Of a stretch of DNA of 64,000 bases, positions 41,001 through 49,597 are shown piece by piece (within the stretch, counting starts at the first letter, position 1; every line of letters starts with the position of its first letter). The notes beneath the pieces are model-generated. The model made no database searches, was not told where the DNA came from, and worked only from the letters and a program-made list of their open reading frames with translations. The position numbers were made by a program, and so were the translations under genes. Origin of the DNA: Cylicocyclus nassatus (Eukaryota; Nematoda; Chromadorea; Rhabditida; Strongylidae); assembly GCA_958299035.1 (NCBI GenBank), contig CATQJL010000079.1, positions 434,001-498,000 of the forward strand, read 5' to 3'.

Positions 41001-42352
41001 CAGTTCGTGTGTTGCTTTCGGAATTCGCTGGCAAACGATGGTAAACGATGCCTTTGATGCTACAGCTCGTGTGTAGCGGTGCGAGTACGCTGACAAACGA
41101 TGGCAAACGATGCCGTTGATGCTACAGTTCGTGTGTTGCTTTCCGAATTCGCTGGCAAACGATGGTAAACGATGCCGTTGATGCTACAGCTCGTGTGTTG
41201 CTTTAAGAATCCGCTGGCAAACGATGGCAAACGATGCCTTTGATGCTACAGTTCGTGTGTTGCTTTCCGAATTCGCTGGCAAACAATGGCAAACGATGCC
41301 GTTGATGCTACAGCTCGTGAGTTGCTTTAAGAATCCGCTGGCAAACGATGGCAAACGATGCCGTTGATGCTACAGTTCGTGTGTTGCTTTCCGAATTCGC
41401 TGGCAAACGATGGTAAACGATGCCGTTGATGCTACAGCTCGTGTGTTGCTTTAAGAATCCGCTGGCAAACGATGGCAAACGATGCCGTTGATGCTACAGT
41501 TCGTGTGTTGCTTTCCGAATTCGCTGGCAAACAATGGCAAACGATGCCGTTGATGCTACAGCTCGTGTGTTGCTTTCCGAATTCGCTGGCAAACGATGGT
41601 AAACGATGCCTTTGATGCTACAGCTCGTGTGTTGCTTTCCGAATTCGCTGGCAAACGATGGTAAACGATGCCGTTGATGCTACAGCTCGTGTGTTGCTTT
41701 AAGAATCCACTGGCAAACGATGGCAAACGATGCCGTTGATGCTACAGTTCGTGTGTTGCTTTCCGAATTCGCTGGCAAACGATGGCAAACGATGCCTTTG
41801 ATGCTACAGCTCGTGTGCTGCTATGCGAATTCGCTGGCAAACGATGGCAAACGATGCCTTTGATGCTACAGCTCGTGCGCCGCTGTCCGAATTCGCTGGC
41901 AAACAATTGCCACTGATGCAACAGCTCGTGTGTGGCTGTCCGAATTCGCTGGCAAACGATGGCAAACGATGCCTTTGATGCTACAGCTCGTGTGCTGCTA
42001 TGCGAATTCGCTGGCAAACGATGGCAAACGATGCCTTTGATGCTACAGCTCGTGTGCTGCTTTCGGAATTCGCTGGCAAACGATGGCAAACGATGCCGTT
42101 GATGCTACAGTTCGTGTGTTGCTTTAAGAATCCGCTGGCAAACGATGGCAAACGATGCCGTTGATGCTACAGTTCGTGTGTTGCTTTAAGAATCCGCTGG
42201 CAAACGATGGCAAACGATGCCGTTGATGCTACAGCTCGTGTGTAGCTGCGCATACAGACTGGCAAACGATTGCCATTGATGCTACAGCTCGTGTGTTGCT
42301 ATGCAAATTCGCTGGCAAACGATGGCAAACGATGCCGTTGATGCTACAGTTC

Positions 42353-43415
42353 ACTTGCACTACCTAAAAATAAAAAAAAATATTTTTTCGAAATGTAGAA
42401 TAACATATTTTGCAGATCTGCCAAATGGTTTCAGCAGTTGCCTATGGAAGTAATGTGTTCGCTGAACTCAAGCTCCTTCAGGACTAAGTTGTTGAGAACT
42501 GACACTCAGTTTTTATCATTGAACTTTTAGACTAAGTTTCAAACTTCTATTACAGTTACCGCTTTTCTCTTTGGTGCTACTACACCTATGCTATTGCACT
42601 GTGAAATGGCGCTCTTCAGTTCATTCATATGGTCATCCTAACTTCTTCATGATCACTGCTCGTCCTGCCTTTATTTATGCGTTTCACTCAACTCGAGTGC
42701 ACGGAGTTTTTAAACTACAAACTCAATTTCCAATACGACTTTAACTTGTGTTTTTTCTTAGTGGCATTTTCTTTTTACATGTCTTACTAATCCTAATCCA
42801 TGTTTTATCATTATGGCAGTTCAGGTCTAAACAATTTGCCCTTTTCTATCAGTACAGCTTGTTGAATTGCTCTAGTTAATACACAAAAAAGTGAAACTCA
42901 TTCATATTCTCCCGGAGGCATTGGGCTCTCTTCGGAATCATTTGGGCGAGGTTCTTTAGTACTACTATTCCATCAACCGAGCCCCGCTTTGCTTATTTTA
43001 TCAAGAGCATTTTCTGCTGGCAAACGAGTTGGTATGATTACCATCCCATAGATTACACTAGCTTAATATGATCTTATTCACATATCAGCTATTCATTCTC
43101 TACAATCCTTACTGCTATCCATTAGAGTCACTGTACTCTCCTCGGCATACTGGTTTGGTGAGATTAGACAGTTTATCAACCATCAAACCGTTTGCTTGCT
43201 TGGATCAAAATTGTTTTGCTGGCAAAAAAGGGCCATAGGTACCACTTCCATGAAACACACTAATTCAGTTCTGTTGACTACAGTCTTAGAGCAGTCACAA
43301 ACAGGCTTTCATCACACTTCCAATAATCTAGTCCGAATGCTTAGACCCAAACTACATGATGAATTATCGTGGTATTAGAGTATGAGTAACTGTGTATTTT
43401 TGTCTTTATAAGGAA
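42353..43415. other. AT-rich sequence beside the array, no gene seen
   Basis: The array stops abruptly after GATGCTACAG and passes into unrelated AT-rich sequence beginning TTCACTTGCACTACC. No reading frame here has convincing coding character or splice signals. The only notable item is a 12-bp satellite word, GCTGGCAAACGA, at 43016-43027. Confidence 0.6.
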
Positions 43416-43830
43416 CTAGCTGGCTTACCCGGCTCCGCCGTATGTTCCAAATAGAAAATTCCATTTCTCAACCGATCCGGACCAAATTTGGCACACATAC
43501 ACTTCAGGCCCCATCGGGGTCACAGTCCACTTTTCGTTATCGATCGATGTCGATTTTATCGATTTTTTGCAAAATTTGAGCTAGGGGCAGCATGCTCAAT
43601 TACCCCCCCCCCTGTGCCATCTTCCAGCCCCGTAGCTCAAATTTTGCAAAAAAATCGATAAAATCGATATCGATCGATGACGAAAAGTAGCCCATGATAC
43701 CCGCCGGGCCCCGATGTGTATATGTGCTAAGTTTGGTCCCGATCGGTTCAGAAATGGAATTTTCTATTCGGAATATACGTGCACACAGACAGACATACAG
43801 ACATACAAACAGACATTCAGCTTTATATAT
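43416..43830. mobile_element. Two SINE-like copies head to head (142-bp palindrome arms)
   Basis: Arms at 43441-43582 and 43634-43776 are imperfect reverse complements: TTCCAAATAGAAAATTCC on the left faces GGAATTTTCTATTCGGAA on the right, and ATCGATCGATG-type sequence borders a 51-bp centre holding a run of C. The right copy continues into a degenerate (CAGA)n tract and CTTTATATATAAG, resembling the tails of short retroelements in invertebrates. No protein is encoded. The SINE or LINE-tail label rests on general appearance only. Confidence 0.6.
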
Positions 43831-44470
43831 AAGATGCCTGGAAGAAAATAAATAAAAAAATAAACAAATAAACTCAGACACTTCAGGAGCGATACAAAAT
43901 GGTGATTCAGCAGGCAACGATCCTATCGAAAGGCGACAGCTCAAAGAAAGTAACGATGGACGGCCGTAACCACCGGAAGTCATGGTAGAAGGAGTGAGTG
44001 GGGTGGTGTGATTATCGCTGGCAACAAGTCGATGTTTCAGGAGTTGTACTTTTCTGCAGAGACGAAGCGATCACCAACTTGGTCAATGATTTCTTGGCAT
44101 AGCTTGCGGTATTCCTTGTCCACCTCTCTGCCCTGGAAAAGTTTTACTATTCCATACATTCACGATAATGCCAGTCTTTCAATTACTGCCATTTCGAACC
44201 GGAATCTTTTTCAAATTTACGACCCGTGGTTCGTATCCTCCGAAATGGTAGTATTTTAGAAAAAATTCGAAACATGTCTTCAAGAACCCTGAAAGGATTA
44301 TCGAAGGCATATGAGTGCAAAAGGGGAAATGGCCTCTCCAGGGAGAAGGGGGACATAGTCCCGCCTCTCCAGGGCGAAGGGGATATGGGTACGGCGGAAT
44401 AAGGGTGAAACAGGCTAGCATACGCATAACTTCAAATTTATGAAGAAAACATCTTGCTAGTAAAATTTAA
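43831..44470. other. Intergenic stretch with a short duplicated motif
   Basis: No gene was recognised. The only structure is a direct repeat, CCTCTCCAGGGAGAAGGGG at 44333 and CCTCTCCAGGGCGAAGGGG at 44364, 31 bp apart. Confidence 0.4.
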
Positions 44471-45003
44471 TAGGTTGGCACATAAGTTTTGCAACTTATT
44501 TCGTAACTTTTTTCTTTTTGACTGCGAGGCAATCATTTTTGGGCACAATGTAGATTAGATACTAGGCTACAAACCTGCGCAAACAGTTTGGTTTTCGGTA
44601 GCGAAATGGAGAAAATTTACTCATTTTTCGGAAACTGGTCGAATCAGAAATTTCATGGGTCGGAAAACATTAATGAGCCGTTCTCAGTCTGAATCAAACA
44701 AAACAAGCCAAAACTGTGTAGATGGACAAAGTTTCCTCTATCAATAGTCTGGGCATAGTTTCGGCTCGATATGTTTGATTCAGACTGAATACGGCTTTAT
44801 TTTTGGTTTTCCGATCCTTGAAATTTCGGTTTTGCCCAGCTTTCGAAAAATGAGCAAATTTTCTCCAGCTCGAAACCAAAAATCAAACTGTTTGCGCAGA
44901 TTTGTGGCCTACCATCAAGTCTACATTATGCTAAAAAATGAATGGGTCACAGTCAAAAAGAGAAAAGTTACAAAATAAGTTGCAAAACTTATGTGCCAAC
45001 CTA
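44471..45003. mobile_element. Palindromic MITE with mariner-type ends
   Basis: The 533-bp segment is a nearly complete palindrome centred near 44735. The outer 30 bp are a perfect inverted repeat beginning TAGGTTGGCACATAAGTTTT and ending with its reverse complement, ...CCAACCTA. Similarity between the arms continues inward with substitutions almost to the centre. A TA dinucleotide at each edge and the TAGGTTGGCA... start fit mariner-family inverted repeats and TA target duplication. No transposase frame is present, so it is a non-autonomous foldback element that would need a transposase from elsewhere. Short frames inside it are mirror images of the two arms. Confidence 0.8.
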
Positions 45004-45198
45004 ATATTGCCAAAAATTAATTTTCTGTATAAATGTTTTACGAGCATTAACTTTCTGCGAATAGAAGTAATCGACGACTTCAAAGTTAGAGGTGCTAGGG
45101 TAAAGCAAAGGCTAGCAAGGGGCCCATCCACCAATTTCTTTTTGGCGCTTAAGACTATTGTAAAATTTTTATAACTCGTAAATAGGCCTGCACACATG

Positions 45199-46679
45199 CG
45201 CTGAAGCATACCTTCGATACATAGAGCTACGTACTCTGGTGACCTTCACTTTGAGCGTCATGATAGAACACAACCTTCACCTAGAGGGAAGTCATACGGG
45301 GCGAAGTTTCGGATATCATGGCATAACTAATGACATATCTATCCATATAGGGAGAGATGTGAATGAGGTAAATATAGTAGTGACATCCAAAAAAAGCTCA
45401 AAAAACCGAATGATTACGTTTTTATGGTCCTTTTTTGCCAAAAGACTTTTATTCAAAAATTCAATTAGAAAATGGAGCGAAATTCCTCAATTAATATTTC
45501 TCTAGACTTCGATTGAGCGTTGGAAGTTCATGAAGCCGCTGGAGCTTAATAGAAACGAGAAACTGCGCTCAAATCTTGCGCAGAGAGTCGCTACTTGAAT
45601 GGATCTTCTCGTTATGGAGTGATTTTCAAGACCCGCGACGTTGTCAGTGCTCCTGGACGTCTCATGAGGATCACAACGATATATAATGTTACATGGTTTC
45701 GTTATGATCCCGCGGAGATCAATGACCAGAGCCAAATGCCCAGCCGGCTCTGGTCTGTCTCCGCTGCTCGTCTGCGTCTCCGCGAGTTGCGCGCTCCCTC
45801 GCTACCCCAAAAGCGGGGCGCGGGGCACTTGGCTCTGGTACCCTTTTCTTCGTTGTTGAGAGCTCAGTTCCGACAATCTACATATCATATTAAAGCTCTT
45901 AATCTCTATTTTCACGCTGATAACGTCGCAAGACTCCTTTTTATGATCTAAACGAGAAATATTGGAAAAACGGAGTTTTCGAAAACCTCTTGATTTTTCT
46001 TCACTTCAACTCTTTTCACTCGGTTTTTTGTGTATTCGATAGGTCTTGTTTCTGTTCTATGATGTAGATAACGTCGCCGAGCTTACTTCTTTGCTTATGC
46101 CGATTTTTTGTGAAAATTACCAAAAAATGCGTTTTTCTTTACCTTGTTCTATTTCAATGCTTTTGCAACGAATTTTCTCCAGCTTGGACGTTACTTGCTT
46201 AGAATGATGAGCGGAAGAATCCAGACAACGTCGCAGGATACGAAACGACCATGCGGGGTGATAATTCAAAGGACGCGTCAAAAATCAGATTGGCGTCGAT
46301 GTGCAGCATAACTTTTCAGACATGTTTAACATGTTCAGTTCAGTTGTTGACAAGTTTTCCTTCTTTCGGTCTCTCAACTACCGCCACAGCTTACGCTTTT
46401 TTGAATAGAAAAGAACTTTGTTCCTGTTGCCACCCCAATGTAACCGGCAATTCTGAAGACGAAAATGTGCGTAGGAAACCACCAAGATAAGGCTTTAAAT
46501 TTGGTGATGTGTTAGCCTCTGTTTTATATAAATTTTTCGAGTTTTCTAGTTCAAATCAGATCTCTAAATTTCCATCTATTTTTTCTAAAACAACCTTCAC
46601 TTTTTTATAGGGGACAAGAACTCAAACAACGATCACTTTCTAGGCTCTGTCTCTTGACTATCGAAGGTATGCGCTGAAG
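45199..46679. mobile_element. 1465-bp non-autonomous DNA transposon, hAT-like, with 8-bp target duplication
   Basis: Perfect 13-bp terminal inverted repeats CATACCTTCGATA (45207-45219) and TATCGAAGGTATG (46659-46671) enclose 1465 bp. Immediately outside both ends lies the same 8-bp sequence CGCTGAAG (45199-45206 and 46672-46679), a perfect target-site duplication. Eight-bp duplications with CA...TG ends fit the hAT superfamily; P-type elements also give 8 bp. No transposase was found inside. The interior has a degenerate tandem pattern with ACGTCGC at 45923, 46071 and 46228, about 150 bp apart, each followed by runs of T and A. The single insertion with matching flanks makes this a well-delimited element. 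Confidence 0.85.
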
Positions 46680-47396
46680 CGAGGTCAAAAAGTGGCTTCT
46701 TTTTTGTTCGGTCAAAAAAAATCTCTTGGCAACGCAGACCCTATGGGCTCCTCTATATTGCAAAATAACCTACGAAAATTTCTCTATCTATCCATGGTTG
46801 GGTAGGATGCCTATCAATTCTCATAACGGAGCATTGCCAGGTCAAGGAGGAAAGGTTTGAAAAGAAACGCTGTGAAGTTTTTGAGTTTGTGCTTTCTCCA
46901 TAACAAGGATTTTCGAAGGTTTCGATATGTATTTGATATATAAGGATTAGCTCAACACAGCGAAACTAAGAATTTGGAAAAAAGTTGATAAAAGAAGTTG
47001 TAACATTTTGAACTAAAAAAATTCAAATCGGACAGAAATGCAGCAACCCGATATTAGACGGTTTCGGGACAAGATATAAGAGTACCAGTGGCGGTCCCAG
47101 AATTTTGGACCGGGAGGGGGGGGACAGAAAATTTTTTCATATGAAGGTGTGGCGTTAGCCAGGCACTCCGATAGATTTTTTGGGGTGCTTCTCAAAATTT
47201 TTGCGGGTCTCCAACCCTTAAAATCCGGGAAAAAGGGGCGTGGCTGACGCCACGCCCCCGAAAAATTTTTTTATGGAACTAATTTGAATTTTCAAAAAAT
47301 TTTAAAAATTATTTTAATTATTTACAAAAATAAAAAAGTCGCTTGCACATTTTTATAACCCATACAGGCAGTTTTCAAAAATTTCGCGACCCATTG
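46680..47396. other. Intergenic sequence, no gene seen
   Basis: AT-rich sequence without convincing coding frames. It contains a phrase GTGGCGGTCCCAGAATTTT followed by a G-rich run (47111-47124), which partly resembles GTGGCGGACCCGGGGGG at 47526-47547, and the hairpin listed separately at 47235. Confidence 0.4.
47235..47258. repeat. Perfect 10-bp-stem GC hairpin
   Basis: GGGGCGTGGC, a 4-nt loop TGAC, then GCCACGCCCC. It stands out in an A/T-rich surrounding and is followed by an A-run and a T-run. Function unknown; it may be a repeat fragment. Confidence 0.7.
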
Positions 47397-47593
47397 ACGG
47401 GTACAAAGAAGCTAAAACTAGCTATAGGGAATAGAAGAAGAGAGCGAAAGATAAATAATTACAATGAAAGACGAGAGAGGAGAAGAGGGTAGTGGGACAG
47501 AGACGAGCAAAATCAGTACTCTTCTGTGGCGGACCCGGGGGGGGGGGCATTTCTTCTATTCCCTATTGCTAGTTTTAGCTTCTTTGTACCCGT
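47397..47593. repeat. Small inverted-repeat element (43-bp arms)
   Basis: ACGGGTACAAAGAAGCTAAA... (47397-47440) is mirrored by ...TTTAGCTTCTTTGTACCCGT (47551-47593) with a 110-bp spacer. Only a couple of positions differ between the arms. It looks like a short MITE; no target duplication was identified. Confidence 0.7.
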
Positions 47594-47702
47594 TACTTGC
47601 TATCAATAGTAGTAATGTTGAGTAGTGTGTTTTAGCAGTCCACGTAATGATTTCCTCGTATGTTATGGCGGTGTATTTTTCTTACAAAAAAAAAAATGGT
47701 GA

Positions 47703-47747
47703 GTGTGCTGCTTTCCGAGTTTTCGCGGTTTTTTCAACGTTTGCCAG
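47703..47747 (+). repeat. Isolated satellite-like fragment outside the array
   Basis: GTGTGCTGCTTTCCGA (47703-47718) is a 16-bp exact match to the tail of satellite units such as the one near 13285, and the next bases (GTTTTCGCGG) resemble the following GAATTCGCTGG. Some 17 bp on, CAACGTTTGCCAG (47735-47747) is the reverse complement of the satellite word CTGGCAAACGTTG. It lies 5.3 kb beyond the array edge. Confidence 0.5.
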
Positions 47748-48007
47748 TTAGTCCTTTGCAGCACTCTTTCGCTGTTTCAAATTCAGTTTTTCTTCAGAGG
47801 TGTCGATCGAACAAACCCCAGCGGAGATCCCTTCCCTTCCCCTCCCTGTATGCACGGATGTAGCCCAACAACGCGGGGGAGGGGATCGACATCCCTTACA
47901 ATGGAATTGGGGTGTAGGCCAGGCTAAAGACGCGAATGTACTGGTTTCAGTCTATAATTACGAAGCATTTCGCTTAGTTTGATGAAAGATTTTTTTGAAA
48001 GCCGAGT

Positions 48008-48283
48008 TTCTCTCCAGGGCTCGGCACCAGCTGGCACCAGGAAATTTTCAAAACGAAGTCCTCCTTGACCTTTGGAAATTTTTACGAAGTCCCTTTTAAT
48101 CCTCAACGATGTCCCCTCTAAAATCCTAAAAAACCCAAAAACGAAACGTCGACTAAAAAGGTCGCCGTCGGCCGTCGCCAATTTTGCGTATATCTTCGCC
48201 CACAAAAACGAAACCCCCTTTGCTTTTTGCCCAAAAACGATATCCAGCTTACCCCGTGTCAGCTGGTGCAGGCCCTGTTTCTC
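48008..48283. repeat. Possible small foldback element
   Basis: CTCCAGGGCTCGGCACCAGC near 48012 is approximately the reverse complement of GCTGGTGCAGGCCCTG near 48261. The arms are about 20-25 bp and imperfect. An open frame of 122 codons spans it on the minus strand, but it has no recognisable domain and I do not call it a gene. Confidence 0.35.
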
Positions 48284-48299
48284 TCTCAGCAACCCATAG

Positions 48300-49313
48300 C
48301 TCGTGGTTTTGTCTTCTTCTTCTGTATTCGCTTTCGGCGAGGAAACCCAAGCGTATATCTGCGTTTATCGAATAGTCAAAGGTGATACTGATCATATGCA
48401 AAATTAGCTCACTTTTTATATGATATGATAGTTTTACCATTATAAGCTTATCGAAACACATTGTAACCATCACATCATGTGATATACTGTCTTTATCTTG
48501 TTATCCTAACATAAGTTTCTTTGAAAACGCCAAATATTAGCAGATTTGCCATTCCTGAGTGGAGATTCCCAGGGGAGTGATCCCTTCCTCAGCGTTTCCC
48601 TTGTGCATAGCAGGGATGGCCGCTGGGGATCATTCCCCTGGGGTAATGGATACGATATGCTGCCAATACCTACAACTTTCATGGAGACCTGGCACTATTT
48701 GCAAATACTGTTTGGTATAGAAGTGCTGCTTCGATTGTTCGTGCGGTCCCACTCCCCCATTTTCGGCAATAACGGCATACATGGAAGGCACCGAAAAAAG
48801 TTCAACACGAAATATACTGAATGGGCACAATGTGAACAAATTCTGTAATAATAACAGAAATATATATTGGGCGTAAAAAATATCATTTTTGGTGCGCCGA
48901 GCCCAATCATGACAGACGCGTAATGTGCAACACCGAAATTGATGGCGATGACGAAATGAAGATATGTTACTGCCAAAAGATGAAAAGAGAAGTAATCATC
49001 AAAGAAACTCAAAGACAAAGTTTTCTCTTCTTGATCCCCTTTTGTGCATAAGAGGGTTCACTTCCATTCCCTGCAAGGGATCTTTTCTCAGATGTTGTTC
49101 GCATGCATCGAAGGCTCGCGTGGGGAGGGGAGGGGAGCCCCAGCGGGGATGATTTCAATAGTAAAAGGCACATCCCCTTCCCGCGGGGAGCTACATGCAT
49201 ACAGGCCTAAAAATTAGATTAAAATTTAAGAAATCAACATTTTAATCAAAATTATGAAACTCTCAACATTTAATAATTTGAAAGTTCCGATTTCTTCAAA
49301 CATGGACATAATT
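48300..49313. other. Intergenic sequence, no gene seen
   Basis: Several short overlapping frames occur on both strands, none with a recognisable motif or splice context. There are local G/C-rich patches such as GTGGGGAGGGGAGGGGAGCC near 49119-49138. The last 100 bp (about 49219-49270) are homologous to the outer end of the foldback element at 52669-54257. Confidence 0.4.
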
Positions 49314-49597
49314 CGTATAGCAGAAGTGCTTCTGTGCCAACAGGTGTTAGCTGTTCTTTATTCCCAATCACGGCCCAACGTTTCGACGCCTATCGTCTTC
49401 CTCAGAGGCCTGAAAATGGCTCAAAGCGTTACCTGTTAAACGGAGTCTTCAAGTACCGTTTCCACTCCTGCTAGTTCCCAACCTTCCTACCGTTGTTATG
49501 CCAGAAGATGAAAATATTCTGTGAACACCGCTTTTTGGGGTTCCGCACCGGAAGTGATGGTCTTGGCGGACTATACCATAAAAGCACATAAGTGATC
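49314..49597 (-). mobile_element. 3' untranslated part of the left Penelope-like copy
   Basis: Reading on the minus strand, this follows the end of the coding remnant and matches the plus-strand sequence at 52364-52672. It holds the hammerhead-like core (49381-49405) and a polyadenylation signal AATAAA shortly after. Similarity with the right copy ends near 49314, just beyond GCACAGAAGCACTT, which is taken as the 3' end of the element. Confidence 0.75.
49381..49405 (-). ncRNA. Hammerhead-ribozyme-like core, left Penelope-like copy
   Basis: On the minus strand: CTGAGGA (fits CUGANGA), A, then stem II GACG-ATAGG-CGTC, then GAAAC. This is the conserved catalytic layout of a hammerhead ribozyme between stems I and III. 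Penelope-like elements are known to carry hammerhead motifs. I could not place an intact NUH cleavage triplet, so activity is not claimed. Confidence 0.5.

Larger units (their letters stand above)
1..42352 (+). repeat. 62-bp satellite array (about 680 units), continues past left edge
   Basis: An uninterrupted head-to-tail array of a 62-bp unit. Each unit opens with GCTGGCAAACGATGG, then YAAACGATGCC, then KTTGATGCTACAG, and ends with a variable tail of about 20 bp. Common tails end in TTTCCGAATTC, TTTAAGAATCC, TATGCGAATTC, GGTGCGAGTAC, TTTACGAATCC, GTCTGAATTC, GCCCGAATTC or TTTCGGATTTC. Many units carry an EcoRI site (GAATTC). Rare length classes are 60 bp (tail GAACGCTAGC), 53 bp (contains CAATTGCCACTGATGCTAGAG) and 66 bp (tail AATTAATTC). 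All units have the same orientation and no transposon interrupts them. The constant half contains a short hairpin, GGCA-AACGA-TGCC. Short frames on both strands exist only because 62 is not a multiple of 3 and most frames soon meet the TAG in CTGTAG on the minus strand; they are not genes. Function is unknown; a structural heterochromatic satellite is the default reading. Confidence 0.98.

Noticed and set aside
415..42089. Dozens of 60-118-codon open frames in the satellite with repeated words such as KQHTNCSINGIVCHRL or LMLQFVCCFTNAS.
   Set aside because: They occur on both strands, shift frame every 62-bp unit, and end at the TAG in the repeat itself. Length depends only on which tail variants follow each other. 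This is what a non-coding tandem repeat gives.
1..42352. A CRISPR-like array, because of a constant part plus variable tails.
   Set aside because: Tails are a small recurring set and not unique spacers, the constant part is not a typical CRISPR repeat, the array is 42 kb long, and the flanks are eukaryotic.
1..42352. Hammerhead ribozyme in the satellite, as known for some animal satellites.
   Set aside because: CTGATG occurs in some units but not as CUGANGA, and no GAAA box follows with a stem between.
44694..45209. Short frames in both strands at the mariner-like element.
   Set aside because: They are mirror images produced by the palindrome and show no transposase motif.
47924..48292. A 122-codon minus-strand frame as a gene.
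   Set aside because: It overlaps an inverted repeat, has open frames on the other strand too, and shows no domain or splice support.
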